Positions 7,808 to 15,165 of a stretch of 24,390 nucleotides of DNA are shown here, one piece after another. The notes beneath the pieces are model-generated. The model had not been told where the DNA came from, ran no database searches, and saw only the letters and a list, made by a program, of their open reading frames with translations. The position numbers were made by a program, and so were the translations under genes. This DNA comes from CAXGTL01 sp964012725 (GTDB taxonomy: Archaea > Nanobdellota > Nanobdellia > Woesearchaeales > CAXGTL01). Where the stretch lies: positions 1 through 24,390 of the forward strand of contig CAXGTL010000016.1 in NCBI GenBank assembly GCA_964012725.1, written 5' to 3'. Each line of letters begins with the position of its first letter. The stretch's first letter is position 1.

Positions 7808-7969
7808 TTACAAATCTTTTGCCATTACTGTTCTTCTACTATTACCTTCTGCTCTTTTACAAGCTGCTTTTAAAAGTTCTTCACACTTTACATTTAGAGC
7901 TACAGCAACATCACTTGAAACATTAAAACCTTGGCAAGTTTCTTTTATTTTAGCTTTAACAATTAACAT
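7808..7969 (-). CDS. One-histone-fold mini-protein, 53 aa
   Basis: A 53-aa basic protein starting MLIVKAKIKE and ending RRTVMAKDL. A short opening strand/helix is followed by FNVSSDVAVALN, then a long helix KCEELLKAACKRAEGN and the closing TVMAKDL. This is the plan of the DUF1931-like minimal histone-fold proteins of archaea and some bacteria: a helix pair, then R(R/K)TV(M/L)xxDL, which resembles the end of a histone fold. It probably binds DNA as a dimer. The start is fixed by a GGGGTGAT Shine-Dalgarno site (7973-7980) just before ATG 7969. A TATA box at 8031-8040 predicts a leader of about 40 nt. The three cysteines are unusual for a histone. Confidence 0.8.
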   Translation of the reverse strand: MLIVKAKIKETCQGFNVSSDVAVALNVKCEELLKAACKRAEGNSRRTVMAKDL

Positions 7970-8030
7970 CTTATCACCCCTTATAGACTTTAACTATTGT
8001 TTTTAAACTAATTTTTTAAAAAACGAACTC

Positions 8031-8040
8031 ATATATAAAT
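8031..8040 (-). promoter_or_regulatory. TATA box of the mini-histone gene
   Basis: Read on the minus strand, atttatatat lies about 65 bp upstream of the ATG at 7969. Transcription should begin near 8009, giving a leader of about 40 nt that ends in a strong Shine-Dalgarno site. The gene is thus separate from the gltX operon that ends at 8095. Confidence 0.5.
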
Positions 8041-8094
8041 CTTTTCCATCAAACACCCAAATATTACCCTTTTAGCCTTTGAGAGTGACGAATT

Positions 8095-9792
8095 CTACTT
8101 ATGTGTAAACCAGAACTTCATTTTTTCATCAGTAATTTCATCTAACCGAATAAACCCAAACCTTTGCGCTTGAATTATATCATCAACTTTCAGAACTTTC
8201 ATATTATGTTCACCTAAACCAGACAAAACATTAGCATCATCCATCATGATTTCTACATCAACATTTCCATGTTTAGGTAACCAATGCATAATCATGCTAC
8301 CTTTTTCTTTGTAATGTTCATGATCAAGAGAATCAAACACACATTCTCCATTAACAAATTTAAAATTAAGACAATCCATTAACCTGTAAAAACCACCTTC
8401 TTTAAATTTCTTATAATCTTTTTCTTCAATATAAAACTCTTCACTAACAGAAAAATCACGTCCACCTATTTTATCATCAGGATGGAATTTTAATTTAATT
8501 TCTCTTTTAGGAGCATTCTTTATTGTAATTAATTTAGGATGAGACATAAAAAAGAACCTTTTGCATATAGGGTCAAGATATTTCCTGTTGATTGACGATA
8601 ATAAAGTCCAGTCAATATTAGTGTTTGATTTAGACAATCCTACTTCTTTTACAAGGTCATAAAACATTTCTTTTACAAACCCTCTACGTTTTAATGCTCG
8701 CAAAGTAACTAACCTAGGATCATCCCAACCTTTCATTTTTCCAGATTCAATAAGTTCTCTTATAACTCTACCTTGTGTTGGTGCATCTTTGACAACAAAT
8801 CTTCCAAACTGTATTTCTTTTTGTTTACTTATTCCTAATTTATCTTTAATATAATCTTGTAACTCAATTCTCATTAATCCAAATTCAGTAGGACGTAGAA
8901 TATATGTTGTTCCAGTCAAATGTTCAGCAATTGCACTCTCAAAATCATAATTAGGCCATACATGATACTTATGTCCATGTTTATAATGTGGTGCTAAAGT
9001 AATTCTACAGATAACAAAATCTCTCATTACATGGTTCAAGGATTCCATATCACCTTTGATTCTTAGACAACATTCACCTTCTTCATATTTTTTATTTAAC
9101 ATATTTTTCCATTGTGTTAAATTTGTTTCTACATCTTTATTTCTACATTCACATTCAATTCCTGCACGTCTATTTTCTCTCATTTTTTGTTGTTCACAAA
9201 AACAGACATATGCATTTCCTTCTTTTACTAATTTTTCAGCATATTTATAGAACTCTTTCATTTTATCTGATGCAAAGAACTGAGAATCTGGTTTTATACC
9301 TAGATATTCAATAACATCTTTCATCATTGCATCAACATACTCTTGTTTACATTTATTAGGATTAGTATCATCAAATCTTAGTACACATTTGCTATTATAC
9401 TTCTTAGCATAAAGATAATTAATTAAGAATGCAAGTGCATGTCCAAGATGATTATATTTACTAGGTTCTGGTGGAATCCTTGTATTAACTTTACCATCTT
9501 CTGCACCTTGTAGTTCTTGTAATCCTGCTTGTCTTTTAGAAACCTTTTTCTTCTTCTCCAAAAGTGAAGGATCAATTTCTTTTAACTTAGCAACCTGACT
9601 CTCTCGTTTCATTAGATTAACATGTTTAACAATCCGAGAAATTTCCTTACCAATCTCTTTCATCTGAGACTTAAGTTCAGGTTTATCACCAAGAAGTTTC
9701 CCAACAATAGCACCAGGATTAGCTCTACCATTAAACTTTACTGCATTCTGCAATGCAAACTTTAGTATTAGGTTTTCTATCTCTTTTTGCAT
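8095..9792 (-). CDS. gltX: Glutamyl-tRNA synthetase, archaeal type, atypical KMSKS
   Basis: A class I synthetase of 565 aa that attaches glutamate to tRNA-Glu. In archaea it often also charges tRNA-Gln for later amidation. An archaeal-type helical N-terminal extension (1-100) precedes the Rossmann fold. HIGH appears as HLGH (115-118) after PPEPSKYN. GWDDPRLVTLRALKRRG (355-371) and the following SNTNIDW are typical of the archaeal/eukaryal GluRS-GlnRS branch, as is the beta-barrel C-terminus. Where an LSKS/LSKR (KMSKS) signature is expected just before GWDDPRL, the sequence reads DAPTQGRVIREL (336-347), lacking the usual Lys. It is the last gene of the exosome operon, 18 bp after rrp42, with no clear SD. 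Confidence 0.93.
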   Translation of the reverse strand: MQKEIENLILKFALQNAVKFNGRANPGAIVGKLLGDKPELKSQMKEIGKEISRIVKHVNLMKRESQVAKLKEIDPSLLEKKKKVSKRQAGLQELQGAEDGKVNTRIPPEPSKYNHLGHALAFLINYLYAKKYNSKCVLRFDDTNPNKCKQEYVDAMMKDVIEYLGIKPDSQFFASDKMKEFYKYAEKLVKEGNAYVCFCEQQKMRENRRAGIECECRNKDVETNLTQWKNMLNKKYEEGECCLRIKGDMESLNHVMRDFVICRITLAPHYKHGHKYHVWPNYDFESAIAEHLTGTTYILRPTEFGLMRIELQDYIKDKLGISKQKEIQFGRFVVKDAPTQGRVIRELIESGKMKGWDDPRLVTLRALKRRGFVKEMFYDLVKEVGLSKSNTNIDWTLLSSINRKYLDPICKRFFFMSHPKLITIKNAPKREIKLKFHPDDKIGGRDFSVSEEFYIEEKDYKKFKEGGFYRLMDCLNFKFVNGECVFDSLDHEHYKEKGSMIMHWLPKHGNVDVEIMMDDANVLSGLGEHNMKVLKVDDIIQAQRFGFIRLDEITDEKMKFWFTHK

Positions 9793-9810
9793 TTTTTGTT
9801 GTATTTATTT

Positions 9811-10602
9811 CTACTTCTTAGGCAAAAACTTTCTCAACTCACCACACTTCTTACTAGCCAACTCAACCATTTTCATGATTTCATCAGCACTTAAAGCATG
9901 ATCTCCACCTTTCTGCATTGCACAAATATCACCTGACTCATCAACTGCAACTGTTAATCTTGCATCATAAATTTCTTCTTCTTCAGGCAAAGGATCAACA
10001 ACAAAATTATCACCTATTTTTAGCACAGTGCATGATATAGGTTGATTATTTAACTTAATTTTTTCAGTTCTTTCTCCTTCATAATTTATTTTGTACATTC
10101 CATCCTTTTCTTCTAATGCAGGAAGTCTTGTATCCATTAAAGCAGCTAATGCACCTATTGCGCCTGCATCAAACATGTTACCAGCAGCATTAATAGGTAT
10201 AATATCTATTGCACAAACCCAAACTTTTTCTCCAGATTTGATACACATACTTTTAAAATCAAGACATTTACTTTCACGAACTCCACGATCAATTACACGA
10301 GCAAGTTCAATTGCTTTAATTGATGGTGGTCCAGATTCATAATCAGGTGATGCAAATGGTATTAATTCAGCACCAACCATTATAGTTCCTTGATCAGGTG
10401 AATCAGGATATGGTGACATTATTTCCATTTTAACACCAACAACAACTTCTGTGTCTCCAATTATAACTCTAGCTGAACCTTCTGCTCCTTCTGTTACTCC
10501 AAGTTCAACTGTAATTGGTTTTCTGTATTCATCATTCTTTCTTCCATCTAATCTAACATTCTGTTTTATTAGTTTGATTATGTGGTTTTTTGTAATAGTC
10601 AT
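9811..10602 (-). CDS. rrp42: Exosome subunit Rrp42
   Basis: The non-catalytic RNase PH-fold subunit of the archaeal exosome. With Rrp41 it forms the hexameric ring that degrades and tails RNA 3'-5'. The 263-aa product matches the usual length. RLDGRKNDEYRP-like residues near 18-28 and the DSPDQGTIMVGAELIPFASP stretch (about 67-86) are characteristic, and the phosphorolytic acidic residues of Rrp41 are absent, as expected. The ATG overlaps the TGA of rrp41 (ATGA) and has a GAGGTG Shine-Dalgarno site within the end of that gene, so translation is probably coupled. Confidence 0.95.
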   Translation of the reverse strand: MTITKNHIIKLIKQNVRLDGRKNDEYRKPITVELGVTEGAEGSARVIIGDTEVVVGVKMEIMSPYPDSPDQGTIMVGAELIPFASPDYESGPPSIKAIELARVIDRGVRESKCLDFKSMCIKSGEKVWVCAIDIIPINAAGNMFDAGAIGALAALMDTRLPALEEKDGMYKINYEGERTEKIKLNNQPISCTVLKIGDNFVVDPLPEEEEIYDARLTVAVDESGDICAMQKGGDHALSADEIMKMVELASKKCGELRKFLPKK

Positions 10603-11327
10603 TTTTGCACCTCATAAGCTTGTTTCAATGCTTTTTTCTGTATTTCATATATGTCTTGGCATGCTTTTTTTGCCATTTCTAATGATTTTTTCAGTTCATC
10701 ACTTTTAGCTCTTCCATCAAGCTGTAATAAAGTAAATTTATCAAGGTTTGACATCATTGCAACAGGAATATCTGTTGAATATTCACTTTTAATTTCTTCT
10801 TTTGCAAATTCAGGATAATGTTCTTCTTTGTAATCAATATCAGCAATGATTTCATTATCCACAATACCAACACTTATAGCACTTACTAAATCTTTCATTT
10901 GAAATCCTGCATGTGCAAGTGCCATTGAAGCTGCGCATATTCCTGCACATCTTGTACCAGCATCTGATTGTTCAATTTCAATAAACACATCAACTACAGC
11001 ATTTGGAAATTCACTTAAGTCTAAAGCAGGTAATAATGCTTTTTGAGTCACTAAACCAATTTCTTTAGCTCTACGATTTCCACCTGGCCTAATTCTTCCA
11101 CCATTTGTTCCAGAAAATGGCAACATGTTATAATTACATCTTAGTAAACCTTTTTCAGGATTTTGTAAAAATCTAGGATAAAGTTCTCTAGGTCCATAAA
11201 CTGCAGCAATTGCTCTTGTTTTTCCAATTTGAAACATTGCAGAACCAATTGCATTTTTTACTATTCCAACTTTTGCAATAACTGGTCTTACTTCATCAAA
11301 TTTTCTTCCGTCTAGTCTTTGTTTCAT
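10599..11327 (-). CDS. rrp41: Exosome catalytic subunit Rrp41
   Basis: Phosphorolytic 3'-5' exoribonuclease subunit of the archaeal exosome, 242 aa. RLDGRKFDEVRP opens the RNase PH fold (4-15). NYNMLPFSG (65-73), the RRAKEIG helix (85-91) and EQSDAGTRCAGI (119-130) are the family signatures. Asp163 and Asp165 in IIADIDYKEE are the likely metal/catalytic aspartates. Between KEE and DIPVAMM there is a loop (about 170-184) some eight residues longer than I expect for the family. An AGGAGATGA Shine-Dalgarno site is embedded in the last codons and stop of rrp4, 7 bp upstream of the ATG. Confidence 0.96.
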   Translation of the reverse strand: MKQRLDGRKFDEVRPVIAKVGIVKNAIGSAMFQIGKTRAIAAVYGPRELYPRFLQNPEKGLLRCNYNMLPFSGTNGGRIRPGGNRRAKEIGLVTQKALLPALDLSEFPNAVVDVFIEIEQSDAGTRCAGICAASMALAHAGFQMKDLVSAISVGIVDNEIIADIDYKEEHYPEFAKEEIKSEYSTDIPVAMMSNLDKFTLLQLDGRAKSDELKKSLEMAKKACQDIYEIQKKALKQAYEVQK

Positions 11328-11334
11328 TTTTTAT

Positions 11335-12123
11335 TCATCTCCTTCTATTAAATGTTTTATTTTGAGGTCTATGTTCAAATTTAGGTCTTGAATCTTCTCT
11401 TGGTTTTGGGTTAGTATTAATTACAACTTTTTTCCCAGTTTCTTTTTCTAGAAATTCTTTAATTCTATCTGTTAATCCAGAAAAATGAGATTCAGCTTCA
11501 ATTTTCTTTATTGTTTTGCTTGCAATAAATTCCATTTTAGGATCTTCTCCATTTAACCATATTAAACCATTTTGTCCTACTGTAATTCTACATCCAGTAG
11601 CATCTTTTATCATTGAAATCATAGAAGCATTTTTCCCAATAACTCTTGGAACTTTACATGGAGTAATACTTAATATTCTTCCTTCTCCTAATTTTCTAAG
11701 ACCTCTGTCTTTCATTGATATGTCTATTAGATTTTGAGAAGTTATATTTTTAATCTTTGTTAAAATATAATCTCCTATATTAAAAAATCTTGTTAAGTCA
11801 GAATTTCTAGGAATAAATTGGTCTCCTGCTTCTGCAATTGATAACATTGCACTATATGCAGAGTTTGTTTCAACTCTCCATCCTGAGAATGTGATATCAA
11901 AAACTTTTACAATTATTCTGTCACCAACTTTTGGAATATATTTTCCACCTAGTTTAATAATCTTAACAGCTCTACCTTCAACAGATACTAATCCTAATCT
12001 TGAAGATACAATGTAATCTCCTTCTCTATATGTTCTTTCTCCTGGTAAAAAATCCAGTCCTTGTGCTAGTTTTTCTCCTGGCACAACAATATCTTTTTGT
12101 TTAACTAATAATTTACTTGTCAT
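11335..12123 (-). CDS. rrp4: Exosome cap subunit Rrp4
   Basis: An RNA-binding cap protein that sits on the Rrp41/Rrp42 ring and feeds substrate into it. The 262 aa comprise an N-terminal domain with PGERTYREGDYIVSSRLG (about 27-44), an S1 domain (about 60-135) and a KH domain (about 145-215) with IGKNASMISMI as its GxxG-type loop. A disordered basic tail rich in Pro, Arg and Lys (about 235-262) follows and may contact RNA. The start has a GGAGGAG Shine-Dalgarno site, 32 bp after the SBDS stop. Confidence 0.95.
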   Translation of the reverse strand: MTSKLLVKQKDIVVPGEKLAQGLDFLPGERTYREGDYIVSSRLGLVSVEGRAVKIIKLGGKYIPKVGDRIIVKVFDITFSGWRVETNSAYSAMLSIAEAGDQFIPRNSDLTRFFNIGDYILTKIKNITSQNLIDISMKDRGLRKLGEGRILSITPCKVPRVIGKNASMISMIKDATGCRITVGQNGLIWLNGEDPKMEFIASKTIKKIEAESHFSGLTDRIKEFLEKETGKKVVINTNPKPREDSRPKFEHRPQNKTFNRRR

Positions 12124-12155
12124 TTTTCTCCTCCATATATTTCATAATTTTTATT

Positions 12156-12887
12156 TTATCTTGTAGAAAGAATCTTACTTTCTACTTTTCCGTGTGTTAA
12201 ATTATTTAATTTATCAAAAAAATCTTCAGTCAAACCTGCAGGTATTTCAACTCTTGCAGTTAATGACCCATCATTATTCCAATTATCTTTAAGAATTTTA
12301 GAAAAACTCTTAATTATAGCATACGATTTGCCTGCAAACTCTCCAGGAATGTGTACTTCTATTTCTCTTACTTCAAATTTAATTGGTAATATTGGTCTTA
12401 ATTTTGCTAATACATCTTTTACTTGATCTTCTGCTTTTTTAGATTCATTTATGTGAACTTTTGCTTCCTTGAATGCATTTTCTATTCTTTCTACAGGGTG
12501 TGGAAGCTTAGTTTTTGGATCAATACCATTTCTATGTATGATATTAATTATTTTTTTTCTTTTTTCTTCAACTAATTTAGAACGATACTCAGAAGTTAAT
12601 TGAATTTCTCCTTGTTTGATAATTATTTTTGCAACTTCATATGCATCACTAGTATTAAATATAGTTTGCATTCTATTTTCAGAAGCAAGCATACCTTTTT
12701 TTGCATCATTAAAAACTTTTGGAGCTTTTAATATTTCTCTTATACTTATACTTTCATCTCCTTGTTTGAATTTAATTGCTAAATCAGGATCAACATCTAC
12801 TTCAAAATTTTCTCCTTCTTTTTTGAGTCTTGCAACATTAATATGTATTTTTTTTGTTAAATCATATACTCCTCCTGCTTGTCCCAT
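12156..12887 (-). CDS. SBDS/Sdo1 ribosome maturation protein
   Basis: The archaeal homologue of the Shwachman-Bodian-Diamond protein, which in eukaryotes releases the anti-association factor eIF6 from 60S subunits. The 243-aa length is typical. The N-terminal domain starts VYDLTKKIHINVARLKKEG (8-26), with the GEFAGKSYAIIKSF-like C-terminal ferredoxin-like domain at about 180-235. It is placed between psmA and rrp4, as in the conserved archaeal exosome superoperon. A GGAGATGA Shine-Dalgarno site lies upstream of the ATG, and the gap to psmA is 73 bp. Confidence 0.95.
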   Translation of the reverse strand: MGQAGGVYDLTKKIHINVARLKKEGENFEVDVDPDLAIKFKQGDESISIREILKAPKVFNDAKKGMLASENRMQTIFNTSDAYEVAKIIIKQGEIQLTSEYRSKLVEEKRKKIINIIHRNGIDPKTKLPHPVERIENAFKEAKVHINESKKAEDQVKDVLAKLRPILPIKFEVREIEVHIPGEFAGKSYAIIKSFSKILKDNWNNDGSLTARVEIPAGLTEDFFDKLNNLTHGKVESKILSTR

Positions 12888-12960
12888 ATTATCTCATCTC
12901 CATATTTAGTTTATTTTATTTTTATTTGATTTTTTCTTTTTGTATTGATTTTAATTCTTT

Positions 12961-13695
12961 TTATTTCTTTTTTTTAGCTATTTTCACAAACTTATCTAAA
13001 TTATTATTTTGTAATTTAGTGAATTTTTTATCTTGCATTGAAATAAAAGCACAATCAAGCCTATCTACATGAAAATTCTTACCCAAAGCTTTTATCAATG
13101 CTCTGATTGCTAAAACTATTCCTTGTTCAATTGTAAGGTTTTCATTATATTGTTTTTGTAGTATTTCTTCAACTTCTAGTTCAGATTCACCAATTGCACT
13201 TGCTTTATATCTAAAATATATTCCAGTTGGATCTGTTTCATATAATTTAGGTCCATCTTCATCAATACCTGCTATTAAAATAGAAACACCGAATGGTCTA
13301 AGTCCTCCAGATTGTGTACATATTTGTTTTAGATTACATATATCTTTTACAACAGATAATACATCTATTGCTGAATCATATGTAACTCTATGTTGTTGTG
13401 CTTTAACTTGAGCTCTTTCAATTAAAACTCTTGCATCACTTAATATTCCTGACGCAGTTGAGCCAACATGATCATCTATTTGCCATATTTTTTCAACAGC
13501 ATTTTTAACTATCAAAGGGTCTACTATTCTTTTATCTGTTACTAGTACAACTCCATCTTTACATACCATACCAATTGCAGTTGAACCTTGTCTAACTGTT
13601 TTTTTAGCATACTCTACTTGTAATAATCTTCCATCAGGACTAAACATTACAGCTGCCCTGTCATATCCCATCATTTGATGTTCCATTGGTTGCAT
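12961..13695 (-). CDS. psmA: Proteasome alpha subunit
   Basis: Structural alpha subunit of the 20S proteasome, forming the outer rings that gate entry to the proteolytic chamber. The 244-aa product begins MQPMEHQMMGYDRAAVMFSP and carries the family signature SPDGRLLQVEYAKKTVRQGS. ATG 13695 is chosen instead of an in-frame GTG at 13707, because that GTG lies inside the GAGGTGG Shine-Dalgarno site, which sits 8 nt ahead of the ATG. The protein ends in a short Lys run (KKKK). It is the second gene of the exosome superoperon. The 101-bp gap to pop5 is almost pure A+T and holds a possible internal TATA box. Confidence 0.96.
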   Translation of the reverse strand: MQPMEHQMMGYDRAAVMFSPDGRLLQVEYAKKTVRQGSTAIGMVCKDGVVLVTDKRIVDPLIVKNAVEKIWQIDDHVGSTASGILSDARVLIERAQVKAQQHRVTYDSAIDVLSVVKDICNLKQICTQSGGLRPFGVSILIAGIDEDGPKLYETDPTGIYFRYKASAIGESELEVEEILQKQYNENLTIEQGIVLAIRALIKALGKNFHVDRLDCAFISMQDKKFTKLQNNNLDKFVKIAKKKK

Positions 13696-13765
13696 TTTAA
13701 ATTCCACCTCATATATAGTTTGTTTTTATTTTTTTAATTTATTTTATATTTTTTAATAATTTTTT

Positions 13766-13779
13766 TCTTATATATTTTT
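13766..13779 (-). promoter_or_regulatory. Possible internal promoter before psmA
   Basis: In the nearly GC-free pop5-psmA gap, the minus strand reads aaaatatataagaa. A TATA box here would start transcription near 13745, giving an A-rich leader of about 50 nt that ends in the GAGGTGG Shine-Dalgarno site of psmA. AT-richness alone could produce this match. Confidence 0.3.
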
Positions 13780-13796
13780 TTTAATTCTTTATTATT

Positions 13797-14135
13797 TCAT
13801 TTAAAATAACTACTTAATTTCTTTATTGTGCCGCTTGTAACAACACTCTTAACAATAACTTTCTTACCATCTACTTTTTTAACCAAAGTTAAGCCCGCTT
13901 TTAATTCATTAACAAATTTGTGATTAACTTTAATCATTCCATATGGAAATTTGTGTTTTTGATTAATGAACATGATACCAGCTTTTGCATATCCAAGTTC
14001 ACCTAAAAAACTTATTAGTACAGAATCAATCTCTTTCTTAATATCATTATACTTAAGCTTGTCCTTACTAATTACTTCAAATACTACATAACGCTTCTTT
14101 TGCTTTAAGCTTGGCAGCAATGGCTTACCTTTCAT
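13797..14135 (-). CDS. RNase P protein Pop5
   Basis: A protein subunit of archaeal RNase P, which removes 5' leaders from pre-tRNA. The 112-aa product begins MKGKPLLPSLKQKKRYVVFE, like Pop5 (LPPSLRxxKRYxxFE). It contains KYNDIKKEIDSVLISFLGE and ends near SGTIKKLSSYF, also typical. First gene of the exosome superoperon, as in many archaea, where it is often near Rpp30. The ATG is preceded by an AGAGGTG Shine-Dalgarno site, and a TATA box at 14206-14213 predicts a leader of about 45 nt. Confidence 0.9.
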   Translation of the reverse strand: MKGKPLLPSLKQKKRYVVFEVISKDKLKYNDIKKEIDSVLISFLGELGYAKAGIMFINQKHKFPYGMIKVNHKFVNELKAGLTLVKKVDGKKVIVKSVVTSGTIKKLSSYFK

Positions 14136-14189
14136 TGAATAACACCTCTATATTAGCCAATTAATTTATATTATATTCATATATAATCT

Positions 14190-14255
14190 TGTGAGAAAAT
14201 AGTTTTTTATATATCCACCTTCTCGTCTCTCTCACAGAATCAGTAAAAGTGGTGG
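14190..14255. repeat. Interleaved inverted repeats around the superoperon promoter
   Basis: tgtgaga (14190-14196) is complementary to tctcaca (14230-14236), and ccacc (14215-14219) to ggtgg (14251-14255). The two pairs interlock (A-B-A'-B'), the arrangement of an H-type pseudoknot or of two overlapping operators. The first pair brackets the minus-strand TATA box. This region is richer in G+C than other gaps in the window. Confidence 0.35.
14206..14213 (-). promoter_or_regulatory. TATA box of the exosome superoperon
   Basis: On the minus strand the octamer reads tatataaa. Its centre is about 74 bp upstream of the pop5 ATG, so transcription should start near 14182 with a leader of about 45 nt carrying the AGAGGTG site. 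It is the best promoter candidate for the seven-gene run pop5 to gltX. Confidence 0.55.
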
Positions 14256-14258
14256 TTG

Positions 14259-14266
14259 TTTATAAA
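14259..14266 (+). promoter_or_regulatory. TATA box of the 163-aa gene, long leader
   Basis: The octamer tttataaa would start transcription near 14289, leaving a leader of about 72 nt before ATG 14362, long compared with other genes here. The leader includes a small gcc-tgtaa-ggc hairpin (14294-14304). A poorer TATA-like stretch (tattttat, 14319-14326) could give a much shorter leader. Confidence 0.4.
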
Positions 14267-14361
14267 AGTATCGTAAAGTTGTATGTGCATAGTGCCTGTA
14301 AGGCCAGTGAGCAAGCATTATTTTATGGGAACAAGGAAAAATTCAAGAATTTAATGATAAT

Positions 14362-14853
14362 ATGCCAAGAATTCATTTACAAGAACCAATAATTTCTATG
14401 TCTGGAAAAACTAATTATGAAAATGAAGAAGTTTATTTTCTTAAATTGACTGAAGATAAAAAATTAATCTTTGAAAAAGAAAAAAATGAGGTTGCAATTC
14501 CTAAAAAAACATCATCTAAGTTAGGACCTGCTCCAAAACCTACTCAAGCTCCAGTATATAATAAAGATAAAGCATTTATTGATTTTAAAATAGGTCTTAA
14601 AACAAAATTCTCTGAAGAAGGTATAAATATACAAAGAAGTAGTTTTAATGTACTTTCAAATAGTATGCAAAGTGAAGATGATTTCCAAGCTATTCTAGAT
14701 AATAATGGTGATCAAATGGTTATTAATTATCATGATGAAACAATACAAATCATAAATTATCATGCAGAAGGTGGAATATCAACAAATAGTATATATAAAG
14801 TTAATTTGGAAAAACTACAAAAAATTGGAAGAAATCTTAGAGGTTTTAAATAA
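14362..14853 (+). CDS. Unknown 163-aa protein
   Basis: A soluble 163-aa protein of no recognised family. A short N-terminal part (1-45) is joined by a Pro/Lys/Thr-rich linker (SKLGPAPKPTQAPVYNK, about 52-68) to a C-terminal domain that looks like an alpha/beta fold with several strands (VINYHDETIQIINYHAEGG, about 123-141). The stop codon directly abuts that of the convergent transglutaminase half (0 bp between). No good Shine-Dalgarno site precedes the ATG. Confidence 0.65.
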   Translation: MPRIHLQEPIISMSGKTNYENEEVYFLKLTEDKKLIFEKEKNEVAIPKKTSSKLGPAPKPTQAPVYNKDKAFIDFKIGLKTKFSEEGINIQRSSFNVLSNSMQSEDDFQAILDNNGDQMVINYHDETIQIINYHAEGGISTNSIYKVNLEKLQKIGRNLRGFK

Positions 14854-15159
14854 TCATAAAACTTGATATTCTAAAAATGCTTGTGCTTTTAATCTTTCCA
14901 TACTACCTCTTCTTTCATGCAAATAAATTTCTAAAGATTTAAAATAATTCATAAGTTCAACTTTTCTATGTTTAATATTAAACCCTTTTAATGGATTATC
15001 TTTTCTACTATATGAATTATCAATTAATATTCCTTTTCCATTTATTTCCATTACAATACAAGTATGTAAATATTTACCATTTTCAATTTCACTAATAACA
15101 GTCCCATTAATATCTGTTAATACTTTTGCTTCACGAACATCATAACCTAAAGCATTCAT
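14854..15159 (-). CDS. Transglutaminase-like protein, C-terminal half (His/Asp)
   Basis: The 101-aa downstream half of a transglutaminase-like domain. It opens MNALGYDVREAKVL, the helix and strand that follow the catalytic Cys in this fold (compare ALGxxARVV). It holds the likely catalytic His (H32 in YLHTCIVME) and Asp (D47 in GILIDNSY). It is in the same reading frame as the Cys-bearing upstream half (15166-15804), separated only by TGA GGA TTT, so the two are probably one gene. The TGAGGA stop region also forms a Shine-Dalgarno site 5 nt before this ATG, so it may be made as a separate chain by re-initiation. Confidence 0.6.
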   Translation of the reverse strand: MNALGYDVREAKVLTDINGTVISEIENGKYLHTCIVMEINGKGILIDNSYSRKDNPLKGFNIKHRKVELMNYFKSLEIYLHERRGSMERLKAQAFLEYQVL

Positions 15160-15165
15160 AAATCC

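Noticed and set aside
9056..9314. Hydrophobic plus-strand ORFs inside gltX
   Set aside because: They lie antisense to a well-supported gene and have the Leu/Phe-rich composition expected of shadows of AT-rich coding sequence.
13696..13707. GTG start of psmA at 13707
   Set aside because: The GTG lies inside the Shine-Dalgarno site that serves ATG 13695.
13720..13796. Poly-T tracts as a plus-strand terminator
   Set aside because: No plus-strand gene ends here. On the transcribed strand the stretch is A-rich, consistent with a leader or promoter of psmA.
14280..14340. Small non-coding RNA in the GC-richer stretch upstream of the 163-aa gene
   Set aside because: Only a 3-bp hairpin is seen and no tRNA, C/D-box or RNase P signature. 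It is more simply a 5' leader.
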